Shown: positions 34,826 to 43,030 of the stretch, piece after piece
How positions within the stretch are numbered: the first letter of the stretch is position 1
Layout: each line of letters opens with the position of its first letter
NCBI GenBank assembly: GCA_910574965.1
Contig: CAJTDB010000008.1
Location: 62,001 to 126,000 of the forward strand
Source of the DNA: Lachnospiraceae bacterium
Lineage (GTDB): Bacteria > Bacillota > Clostridia > Lachnospirales > Lachnospiraceae
Direction: 5' to 3'
Length of the DNA stretch: 64,000 nucleotides
Translations under genes and position numbers: made by a program
Notes under the pieces: model-generated
What the model was told of the DNA's origin: nothing
The model's database searches: none
What the model saw: only the letters and a program-made list of their open reading frames with translations

Positions 34826-37183
34826 CTACTCCGCCAGATAAATAGCCGCCTTCTTTGCGATCTCCTCCACCGCTCTGTCTACACTGATGCTTTCATTCAG
34901 TGCCCTCTGACCGATGTCATACACGACTTCCTCTATCGCCGCATCTCCGGTACAGACTGCCTCAGCCGACTCCACCATCTCCCGCAGCTTCCCAAAGTCT
35001 TCCTCCGTAACCCACTGAATCGTAAGGGAAAAAGATTCTCCGTCTGTTCCGGACGTGCTAACACTCAAAGAACTTTCCTCTCCCTCCTCTCTTGGATTCT
35101 CTTTTAAAGATTCAAAGGAAGCCCGATTCATCGGAAGTCCTGTGGACACCTCCACATCCTGCACCTCTCTTCCATACAAAAAGCGGAAAAACGACTGTGC
35201 CAGTTCTTTTTTGGCCGAAGCTGCGCTGATGCCAACCATACCTTTAGGAATAAAACCTTTTTGAATCTGTCCGTTCCAGAACCCATAAGCAAATTTTTCT
35301 TCCCGGCCGGCCAGTGTACTAATCATATTAAAGTCTCCTTCCATCATATGTACGGTTCCAAGCCCAAGCTTTCCGCTTCCCATTGCCACATTCATGCCAG
35401 CCGAAGACGCTGTGGCAAAATACTCCTCTGCCATCCCCCAGTCCATGCTCCGCTCAAAGCTTTCCTTAAAGATAACCCGTTCTTCCTCAGTCAGTCCTTC
35501 GGCCTCCGTCTGATAGATTCTCTTTGCCTGCTCCAGAAATTCCTTCAGTTTCTCTTCGTCAAGGGTACCGGTCTTCCCGTCCGTCCATGCACCAGAACAG
35601 TTGATGCCCAGTGTACGCAGTACCTTTTCCTCTGTCTGAAGTCCCAGAAGCGATCCTTCCGGATATGTCCTGCGCAGAGCTTCCATTGTATCTGCAAGCT
35701 CTTTCAAACCGGCTTCGGACGCTTTCATGCTCTCCTGATCTCCTACTAACAGCGGCAAACGGAAGCGAATCGGGAGATACCAAAGCTTCCCATCCTCCCG
35801 GCATGCTTCCACCAGGTTAGAAAACAGTTCTTCTTCTCCTGACATGCCTGCAGCAATCTCGCTCAGTTCCATGAGTACTCCCTTTTCCTCGTAAGAACGC
35901 CGCGGCAGTCCGTCTAACACCAGCAAATCCGGCCCTGAACCAGACATGATTCTTGTATTCAGATTTTTGATGGCATCCTCTGAGGTCATACCGCTCCCGG
36001 TGTTCAGCCCCACCTCATACCGTACATAGGTCTCCGGATGCTGCTTTTGAAACAGGCTGACCGCCTGGCGAATGGCATAATTCTCATTCAGACTGTAAAC
36101 GCTGACCTGTTCTTCCGGAACTGTCGGGACATCCGGATCATATGTATAGCGGTACATCTTACCATTGGTGTAGAGCACTGCAAATTCATTGTCCGGCAGA
36201 ACGGCCAGCCCTGCAAGGAACATCTTCGGATCACCCATGGAGCTTAAGTTTCCGTCCACAATCTGTTCTACTGCTGTCCCTCCAAGCACATGACGATATA
36301 ATCCGCCGCTGCATGCAAAGTAAATCACATCTCCCTGTTCTCCCTGCTCCATGACAATACTGTAGGAGTCGGCATTGGAACCGATATCTTTCACATGCTC
36401 CGCAATAAAATCTTCCAGCACCTTGTCTTCATCCGCCAGCATCTCATTTTCCATATTATAGAAAACCGGTCCCCTGCTTGTCAGGTCGATCATGTACTGT
36501 TCTGTAAAGCAGATATAATCTGCCATTCCTTCCGTCCCAAACAGTTTCCTGGCATTTCCGGTTTCTGCGTCCATCTCATATACATTTCCGCTAATCGTAT
36601 ACCCATAGAGACGACCATCCTTTCCAAAGCAAAACCGATGGATATAATTGTCCCCGTCCGGGGATTCTAAGACTGTTGTATTTCCCTCTGGATCTGCATA
36701 AAAGTTCACCGGATGAAATTCAGCCTCTGTCTCTTCTGTTTCCTCGTCTTCTCCCCTCTTTGGTACATAGGCTACTGCTGCAGAACCGTCCGGCCCCAAA
36801 GCCATATGGAGCAGATAAGTACCTCTCAGCTCTCGAAACCAGGGCGCTTCTTTGGAAGTCCAGGTTTCCCCGTTATCCGAAGAGATATACATACCGGCAG
36901 TCTGTTCTGCCAGTATCAGATCGCCATTTCCCATTTTCTGCAAGTATAGTTTCGGATAGCTGCTTTCAGACATCTCCTCCGGCAGTGTGATCTCCTTTTC
37001 CAGATAGCGGCCCATCGCCTGTTCGCCGCCGTTTTCTTCCTCCTGTACAGCCGGCTTCTCTCCGCCCGATGCATTACCTGTATCCTGCCCTGACGGGCTG
37101 TTCTCCTTCTTCCCGCATCCTGACAGAAACAGCATGGTACCCGCCAGCAGAAAAGCCGTTAATTTCCAAAATCTCCTCTTCAT
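34826..37183 (-). CDS. Lipoprotein paralog: propeller-like domain fused to an ABC solute-binding domain
   Basis: This 785-residue protein starts at the ATG at 37183 (AGGAG 7 nt upstream). It has a lipobox (LSGCGK, Cys near residue 23), an Asp-box (SSDNGETW) and propeller-like repeats to about residue 350, then a solute-binding domain (VGLNTGSGMTSEDAIKNLN; GPDLLVLDGLPRRSYEEKG). Both paralogs end in a similar helix, AKKAAIYLAE here and KKATIYLAE in the other. It is the first gene of the minus-strand operon and faces the two-component genes. The ligand is unknown. Two different binding lipoproteins feeding one permease pair is one reading; another is that one of them acts as a sensor. Confidence 0.82.
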   Translation of the reverse strand: MKRRFWKLTAFLLAGTMLFLSGCGKKENSPSGQDTGNASGGEKPAVQEEENGGEQAMGRYLEKEITLPEEMSESSYPKLYLQKMGNGDLILAEQTAGMYISSDNGETWTSKEAPWFRELRGTYLLHMALGPDGSAAVAYVPKRGEDEETEETEAEFHPVNFYADPEGNTTVLESPDGDNYIHRFCFGKDGRLYGYTISGNVYEMDAETGNARKLFGTEGMADYICFTEQYMIDLTSRGPVFYNMENEMLADEDKVLEDFIAEHVKDIGSNADSYSIVMEQGEQGDVIYFACSGGLYRHVLGGTAVEQIVDGNLSSMGDPKMFLAGLAVLPDNEFAVLYTNGKMYRYTYDPDVPTVPEEQVSVYSLNENYAIRQAVSLFQKQHPETYVRYEVGLNTGSGMTSEDAIKNLNTRIMSGSGPDLLVLDGLPRRSYEEKGVLMELSEIAAGMSGEEELFSNLVEACREDGKLWYLPIRFRLPLLVGDQESMKASEAGLKELADTMEALRRTYPEGSLLGLQTEEKVLRTLGINCSGAWTDGKTGTLDEEKLKEFLEQAKRIYQTEAEGLTEEERVIFKESFERSMDWGMAEEYFATASSAGMNVAMGSGKLGLGTVHMMEGDFNMISTLAGREEKFAYGFWNGQIQKGFIPKGMVGISAASAKKELAQSFFRFLYGREVQDVEVSTGLPMNRASFESLKENPREEGEESSLSVSTSGTDGESFSLTIQWVTEEDFGKLREMVESAEAVCTGDAAIEEVVYDIGQRALNESISVDRAVEEIAKKAAIYLAE

Positions 37184-37234
37184 TCCAGACTCCTTTCCTT
37201 TCCTTTTCTTATCCTCTGTATCATAGCAGGCCAT

Positions 37235-37352
37235 TCTCTAAATTTTCTCTAATGTGATCTGTTTCCTCCTCTTCAGCTCCTATTCGGTACATTTAAGAAC
37301 ATCCTAACAGATCAACCTCTAAATTTTCTCTAAATTATAATTTTTAGAGAAT
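37235..37352. promoter_or_regulatory. Candidate response-regulator operators between divergent units
   Basis: Two copies of a paired direct repeat are present. TCTCTAAATTTTCTCTAA lies at 37235-37252, and the same with one change lies at 37316-37333. Within each, the heptamer TCTCTAA recurs with an 11-bp period, which is typical of OmpR-family sites. A further inverted match (TTTAGAGAAT) lies at 37343-37352. They flank the region between the lipoprotein operon and the two-component genes. A TATAAT box lies at 37381-37386 for the plus-strand genes. Confidence 0.6.
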
Positions 37353-37427
37353 CTTTAAAGATTTCCATGATAAAATCGTATATAATAGTAGCAAAAACCC
37401 ATGAGAAAAGAGAAAAGGCCAAGAACA

Positions 37428-38096
37428 ATGCGAATCCTGCTTGTAGAAGATGATGAAAAACTGAACCACTCTCTCGCATTTCAGCTAAGTGCGGAAGGAT
37501 TTTCTGTAGATGCCTGCCGGGATGGAGAAGAGGCGCTTTATTACATCCAAGAACAGATCCATGACCTGATCCTGCTGGACCGAATGATCCCCCGAATCAG
37601 CGGTACTGATGTCTTAGAACAGATGCGCAAAGCCGGCAACCAGACTCCGGTTATCCTCATCACTGCCCTAGGCACACTGGAAGATAAAGTAACCGGTCTG
37701 GACCTTGGCGCTGATGATTATCTGGTCAAACCCTTTGCCTTTGAAGAACTTATGGCCCGCATCCGATGCGTTTCCCGACGTCCCAGAAAGCTTCAGGCAA
37801 ACGAGCAGCTCACCCTTGGCGACATTACCTATCAGGCAGGGGAGAGCACTCTGACCGGACCCAAAGGTTCCTGCAGTGTATCCGGACGTGAGGGCACACT
37901 GCTGGAGGCATTTCTTAGGAATCCCGGACAGACCCTTGCAAGAACTCAGCTTCTGACGAAAGTTTGGGGACTGGACAGTGATGTAGAAGAAGGGAATCTG
38001 GACAATTATATCCACTTTTTAAGAAGAAGGCTGAATACTGTGGGAAGCACAGTGCGCATCCAGACCGTTCGGGGAATCGGTTACCGAATCGAATAA
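37428..38096 (+). CDS. OmpR-family response regulator
   Basis: This 222-residue regulator has a receiver domain (acidic pocket VEDDEKL, phospho-Asp in LILLDRMIPRISG, Lys in DDYLVKPFAFEEL) and a winged-helix DNA-binding domain (GREGTLLEAFLRNPGQTLART; ending TVRGIGYRIE). I start it at the ATG at 37428, nine residues after the first in-frame ATG, because AAAAGG precedes it and MRILLVEDD is the normal family start. It is 19 bp upstream of its kinase gene and probably controls the divergent lipoprotein/ABC operon. Confidence 0.93.
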   Translation: MRILLVEDDEKLNHSLAFQLSAEGFSVDACRDGEEALYYIQEQIHDLILLDRMIPRISGTDVLEQMRKAGNQTPVILITALGTLEDKVTGLDLGADDYLVKPFAFEELMARIRCVSRRPRKLQANEQLTLGDITYQAGESTLTGPKGSCSVSGREGTLLEAFLRNPGQTLARTQLLTKVWGLDSDVEEGNLDNYIHFLRRRLNTVGSTVRIQTVRGIGYRIE

Positions 38097-38115
38097 GACA
38101 GGAGAACCAGAACAT

Positions 38116-39420
38116 ATGTTCCAGAAAGTCCATGTACGTCTGGCATCCCTTTGCGCAGGCATCACAATCTTTATTTTGTTCGTAATGTCCTGCGGATATC
38201 TCTATATTTCAGAGCAGGGTCTTAGAAGCCGCAGTTTTACTTCCTTTCAAAATGATATGAATACCCTGGTGAGCAATCTGGAACAGCAGACCATCATTAC
38301 TCATGAATGGCTGACCCGGATCGAAGATCATGGGAAATACCTGATTAACGTAATCGACAACGGCATTCCGTTTTTGTACAACGAACGCAATACGCCGGAG
38401 CAAAAGCTGCTGTTTGAAACAGCACACGAATACTACAAATCCCACTATGAAGAAACACCCGTCCTTACCTCTTTTGGCAGCATCTGGCATGTGGAATATC
38501 AGTTTCCATCTGACGGCGGACACCGCAATAATTATTATGCGTGCGTTACGTTCTCCGAACGGGGCAGCAGCACTCTTCAGGTCACGATTCTCTGTTCCAT
38601 GGAACCGATTCTAGCGCAGATCCGCATCCAGCGTCTGCTCTTTTTCACCTTGGATCTGCTGGCCTCTGCAGTTCTGGCACTGTTTTCCTGGTATTTTACC
38701 AAACGTATTCTGAAGCCGCTGGAAGAAAATCAAAAACAGCAGAATCAGTTCATCGCTTCTGCCTCTCATGAACTCCGCACCCCGTTAGCTGTGATTCTTT
38801 CCTGTGCTTCCGCCTCTGCGCGGGCTTCCGATGAGGAACGCATCCATTTTCTAGACTCCATTCACGCGGAAGGGCTGCGTATGTCCAGGCTTATTGAAGA
38901 TATGCTTCTGCTCACCAAAGCGGGAAATTACCGATGGACCATACGGAAAGAACCTGCAGAACTGGATACGCTGCTTCTGGACACTTTTGAAGCCTTTGAA
39001 CCGGCCGCGCGGGAACGTTCTATTCTTCTTGCCATTGAGCTTCCAGAGGACGCCGTGCCAACAATCCTCTGCGACCCGGAACGTATTCGCCAGGTGCTGT
39101 CTATCCTGCTGCACAACGCCCTCAGCTATACGCCAGCCCATGGACAAGTACATCTTTCTCTTGTAAATGACGGAAAATATATCAGACTTATTGTAAAAGA
39201 TAACGGAATTGGTATCCCGGATGAGGATAAGAAAAAAATTTTTGAACGCTTTTACCGGGCGGATTCCTCCCGCAGTGAAAAAGGACATTTTGGCCTGGGA
39301 CTCTGTATTGCCCAGGAAATTGTTTATGCTCACCATGGACGGATTCAGGTTGGTGATACGCCGGGAGGCGGAAGCACTTTCTCGGTAGTGCTCCCGCTCC
39401 CTTCCCAGTTCGGCTTATAG
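38116..39420 (+). CDS. Membrane sensor histidine kinase
   Basis: This 434-residue kinase has two membrane helices (about 12-32 and 175-197) flanking an extracellular sensor domain of about 140 residues. HisKA follows (FIASASHELRTPLAVI, phospho-His near residue 218), then HATPase_c with N-box ILLHNALSYTP, G1 VKDNGIGIPDEDKK, F-box and G2 GHFGLGLCIAQ. It pairs with the regulator upstream. The extracellular domain is not recognised. It may read the ligand captured by the lipoproteins of the divergent operon, which is inference from position. Confidence 0.93.
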   Translation: MFQKVHVRLASLCAGITIFILFVMSCGYLYISEQGLRSRSFTSFQNDMNTLVSNLEQQTIITHEWLTRIEDHGKYLINVIDNGIPFLYNERNTPEQKLLFETAHEYYKSHYEETPVLTSFGSIWHVEYQFPSDGGHRNNYYACVTFSERGSSTLQVTILCSMEPILAQIRIQRLLFFTLDLLASAVLALFSWYFTKRILKPLEENQKQQNQFIASASHELRTPLAVILSCASASARASDEERIHFLDSIHAEGLRMSRLIEDMLLLTKAGNYRWTIRKEPAELDTLLLDTFEAFEPAARERSILLAIELPEDAVPTILCDPERIRQVLSILLHNALSYTPAHGQVHLSLVNDGKYIRLIVKDNGIGIPDEDKKKIFERFYRADSSRSEKGHFGLGLCIAQEIVYAHHGRIQVGDTPGGGSTFSVVLPLPSQFGL

Positions 39421-39490
39421 CGGGACAAAGAAGCAGAACCGCTTCTGTCAGGTATCGTTCCGGCAATCTTTTCAGAGTAACTGTTCTTCA

Positions 39491-42400
39491 TCATTTCTTC
39501 AGCCAGCGGCTCATGCATTTCATCAACTGATCCAGATCCAGCGGCTTGCTGATATGTTCGTTCATTCCGGCCTTCTGGCTTTCGATAACATCCTCCGCAA
39601 AAGCATTTGCCGTCATTGCAATAATCGGTATGGTTTTTGCATCCTTCTTAGCAGAAGCACGTATCGCTCTGGACGCCTCATACCCATTCATTCTCGGCAT
39701 CTGGATGTCCATAAAGATCAGATCATAGTATCCCGCCTCCTGAGCCTCATACATCTGTACCGCTTCTTGTCCATCCTCTGCGGTTTCTAATTCCACCTGC
39801 GTATCTCCGATGAGTTCCTCTGCAATTTCCCGATTCAGCTCATTATCCTCTGCCAGAAGAATCCGGGAGCCTTCAAAGGACAGCATCTGGCGCCCGCTTT
39901 CTGCAAGTATATTCACCGGCTCACTGATTCCGGCCAGTCTTCTAAAGAGATAGATCAGGTGGGATTTAAACAGGGGCTTTGTGATAAAATCGTCAATACC
40001 CGCCTTTCTTCCGTCCTCTTCTATGTTGCTCCAGTCATAGGCAGCCAAAATGACGACAGGTTTTTTCTCTTTCGCCCGGCTGCAAATAGCTTTTGCTACA
40101 TCCAGACCGTCCAGCCCCGGCATATTCCAGTCTGTAAGCACTGCGAAATATGTCTTGTTGTCTCGAAAGTCCCTTTCAAAGCACTCAATGGCCTCCTCTC
40201 CGCTCAAAGCTCCCACTGCTTCCATACCCATGTCTTCCAGCATCTCACAGACGCTCTCGCATATACACGCATCATCATCTGCCACCAGTACACGTTTCCC
40301 CTCTAACATTTCCAGATCTGGTACTTTGGCTGCCTTTTGTTTCAGAAATAACGTTACAGTAAACTGACTTCCCTTATTTTTCTCGCTCTCCACCTGAATG
40401 GTGCCATTCATCATATGTACAATATTCTGAGCAATGGCCATACCCAGTCCTGTTCCTTCGATTTTACTTACACGAGAATCTTCCGCCCTGCTGAATGGCT
40501 CGAATATCTTCTTTACAAACTCCTCCTCCATACCAATTCCATTGTCCCGAAAGACAAATTCATAACAGCCATATCCATACTCCTCCGAAGACTTTTCTGT
40601 AATCTCCAGCTCCAGTATTCCCCCAGGGGGAGTGTATTTTACAGAATTTCCCAGGATATTCACAAACACCTGCTGCATCCGCATCTGATCACCGATCACG
40701 TATTCATGTTCTACATTTACCACATGAAGCCGGAGCTCCTGCTGCTTCCCCTTCGCTGCCGGACGGACAATCGTCAGAAGATTCTGGATCAGATCCGAGA
40801 GATAAAATCCTTCTTCTGCAAGACTGATCTTTCCCGACTCGATTTTACTCATATCCAGAACTTCATTCACCAATGACAGCAGATGCCTGCTGGACACTGT
40901 GATCTTATTCAGGCAGTCTCTCACTCGGTCTGAATCATCCAGATGAGCTCCTGCAATCATCGTCATGCCAATAATCGCATTCATAGGCGTCCGTATGTCA
41001 TGACTCATGCGGGACAGAAAATCGCTTTTTGATGTATTGGCCTGTTTTGCTGCCTCATATGCTTCTCTAAGGATCTGATGGTCCTGTTCTTCTTTAAACT
41101 TGCTCTCCGTCACGTCCTGCGCCACATACAAAGCTGTTTTGGCGCACCCGTTCTCCTCGTCCGACAGGACCATATTAGCCCGAACCCAGCCTTCTTTTAC
41201 ATAAGAGTATCCTCCGTTCAGCTTCCGATATTCCATTGCCACACACGGATGTTTTTCTGATAACGTCTCTGCAAGATTTTGAGGATGGAATGTCTTTAAA
41301 TATTCCTCACGCTCATCGGGATGAACAAATTTCTCCGCATAGGTACGAATGCCTTCCATATAATTCTGCTTGTCGCCTAATACTTCCCCTACTTCTCTGT
41401 TCTGGCTGACTGCCTGGAAGGTATTCTCACTCAAATTGACGTAATACGACGAGAAAAACAGACTGCTCAGACTCCCAATAATCAGCGCCCGCCTTTTCTG
41501 CTCTGCCGAAGTCTGTTCTTCCAGAAATTTTTCTTTTGTGATATCTTTTCCCAAAACACTAACGATTATATGTCCTTTCTGGCGAATATAGAAAATATGT
41601 TCTTCTACCCACCTGACGGTATGATTACATACCCGATACTGAATAATCTCTTCTCGGAAAAAATCAACCTGCTCCGCTTTTTTCCGCAGGTTTTGAAGGC
41701 CCAAAATTTCCTGAAAGCGTTTCCGGTCCTTTTCATAAATCACATATTTTACCGCCTGCTGAATATGATGTTCATAATCCCCTGTTATGACCTTGCCTGG
41801 CTGTTCTCCTTCATTTAAATAAATACGCTCGCATTTTCCCGTACTCAGATGAATAATATTCATCACATCATATTGCGAACGTATGATCGCCGCAAGCCGC
41901 TCCTGCTTCTGAAGACTGACCTCCTGGCGTTCCAGGCCTTCCTGGTATACATCATGCACATCTTTTGTATAAATCATCACGCTCTGCCAGTCGTCTGTAT
42001 ACTGAAAATCCGGAACGATTTCTAACGTATGCCAGCGATACCCTCCCGGCAGCTTTTTTCGGTAACTGCATCCCACCATATTTTTTCTGTTTTTTAGATT
42101 TTTGCGCAGAGACTCCAAAGCCGAAAACTTCCGAAGCCGTTCCTGGTCCTCCTCATAGATCATGGGACTTCCTGCAAACCAGCCTAAATATTCAGAAAGT
42201 GTATGAGGCATATCTCCCAGCAGCTTCCGTTCTTCTTCCTCTATCTTGACAGCTTCAAAACTGTCGTCTGTCAGGTTGCCTCTTAAGACTTTATGAAAAG
42301 AATAGTCTGCCATCTCAATGTGAGGCGTAATCGTTACTACAAAAGCCGGTATCGTATCTTCCCATTGTACCCTGACCGCTGTAAGATCCAACGCACAGCC

Positions 42401-42637
42401 AAGGGGATTGTCACAGTTTATGACCTTACTCTCTTTTTTTCCTTCAATGAAACGGAGCGGACAGCTTTTACAGCTCCCCCGCCACACTTCATGACATATC
42501 ATGCCAGTCTTTACCTCAGGCATCATTTCTTTTATAAAACGATTAAAATAAAGAATGCTATGGTCAGACTCCTTTATGACATAAACTCCTGTGGATGGGA
42601 GTGAATTCAAAATCACCTCATACTCTTCTGCCTTCAC
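39491..42637 (-). CDS. Hybrid sensor kinase with PAS domains and two receivers
   Basis: This 1048-residue soluble protein has several PAS-like sensor regions (about 1-100, 120-230, 255-370, 395-500), HisKA (FLSRMSHDIRTPMNAIIG near 550), HATPase_c (DNGIGMEEEFVKKIFEPF; GTGLGMAIAQN) and two receivers with Asp in VLTDWNMPGLDG (near 850) and LIFMDIQMPRMNG (near 980). The first PAS has a cysteine cluster (CHEVWRGSCKSCPLRF, then CDNPLGCALD) that might hold a metal or cofactor. No Hpt domain or output domain is present, so a separate partner is needed. It starts at a GTG with GGAGG 10 nt upstream and appears to stand alone. Confidence 0.92.
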   Translation of the reverse strand: MKAEEYEVILNSLPSTGVYVIKESDHSILYFNRFIKEMMPEVKTGMICHEVWRGSCKSCPLRFIEGKKESKVINCDNPLGCALDLTAVRVQWEDTIPAFVVTITPHIEMADYSFHKVLRGNLTDDSFEAVKIEEEERKLLGDMPHTLSEYLGWFAGSPMIYEEDQERLRKFSALESLRKNLKNRKNMVGCSYRKKLPGGYRWHTLEIVPDFQYTDDWQSVMIYTKDVHDVYQEGLERQEVSLQKQERLAAIIRSQYDVMNIIHLSTGKCERIYLNEGEQPGKVITGDYEHHIQQAVKYVIYEKDRKRFQEILGLQNLRKKAEQVDFFREEIIQYRVCNHTVRWVEEHIFYIRQKGHIIVSVLGKDITKEKFLEEQTSAEQKRRALIIGSLSSLFFSSYYVNLSENTFQAVSQNREVGEVLGDKQNYMEGIRTYAEKFVHPDEREEYLKTFHPQNLAETLSEKHPCVAMEYRKLNGGYSYVKEGWVRANMVLSDEENGCAKTALYVAQDVTESKFKEEQDHQILREAYEAAKQANTSKSDFLSRMSHDIRTPMNAIIGMTMIAGAHLDDSDRVRDCLNKITVSSRHLLSLVNEVLDMSKIESGKISLAEEGFYLSDLIQNLLTIVRPAAKGKQQELRLHVVNVEHEYVIGDQMRMQQVFVNILGNSVKYTPPGGILELEITEKSSEEYGYGCYEFVFRDNGIGMEEEFVKKIFEPFSRAEDSRVSKIEGTGLGMAIAQNIVHMMNGTIQVESEKNKGSQFTVTLFLKQKAAKVPDLEMLEGKRVLVADDDACICESVCEMLEDMGMEAVGALSGEEAIECFERDFRDNKTYFAVLTDWNMPGLDGLDVAKAICSRAKEKKPVVILAAYDWSNIEEDGRKAGIDDFITKPLFKSHLIYLFRRLAGISEPVNILAESGRQMLSFEGSRILLAEDNELNREIAEELIGDTQVELETAEDGQEAVQMYEAQEAGYYDLIFMDIQMPRMNGYEASRAIRASAKKDAKTIPIIAMTANAFAEDVIESQKAGMNEHISKPLDLDQLMKCMSRWLKK

Positions 42638-42753
42638 GGTTCTCGTCCCTCCAAATCTGTAAATATATACATATATACTAATATCCTCTGTTATTTTACC
42701 AAATCTTAACGGGAATATCCAGTACAGGATTCGGAAGGACAGCTCTTGGAACA

Positions 42754-42794
42754 GAAAAGCCCGGAACGTTCCTTTACTGCTTCCGGGCTTTTCT
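42754..42794. terminator. Terminator after the small membrane protein gene
   Basis: AGAAAAGCCCGGAA and TTCCGGGCTTTTCT form a strong 14-bp stem with T-runs in both directions. It lies after the minus-strand gene ending at 42806 and before the hybrid kinase gene. Confidence 0.85.
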
Positions 42795-42805
42795 CTGACT
42801 ATATG

Positions 42806-43009
42806 CTACTGGTCCAGACACACTGTTTCGGTATCTGTCTGTTCTTTCCGCTCTCTTTCGGCAAGTTCATCCTCAAATTCTTCTTCGCGTTTCTCCATCT
42901 TATGACGATGGACAACAAAAATAAGAATCATAAGGACCAACACGATCAGTGCCGGAAGATCCCATGCGCACAATCCCCAATAACTGTGTGAAAACATATA
43001 TTCTAACAT
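42806..43009 (-). CDS. Small single-pass membrane protein
   Basis: This 67-residue protein has one membrane helix (about residues 17-34, DLPALIVLVLMILIFVVH) followed by a charged, helix-prone tail (KMEKREEEFEDELAERERKE) likely to form a short coiled coil in the cytoplasm. AGGAGG lies 8 nt before the ATG and the gene follows the large surface protein by 21 bp, ahead of a terminator. The family is not recognised. It may assist or scaffold the surface protein. Confidence 0.7.
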   Translation of the reverse strand: MLEYMFSHSYWGLCAWDLPALIVLVLMILIFVVHRHKMEKREEEFEDELAERERKEQTDTETVCLDQ

Positions 43010-43030
43010 GCTGATTTCCTCCTAAATTCA

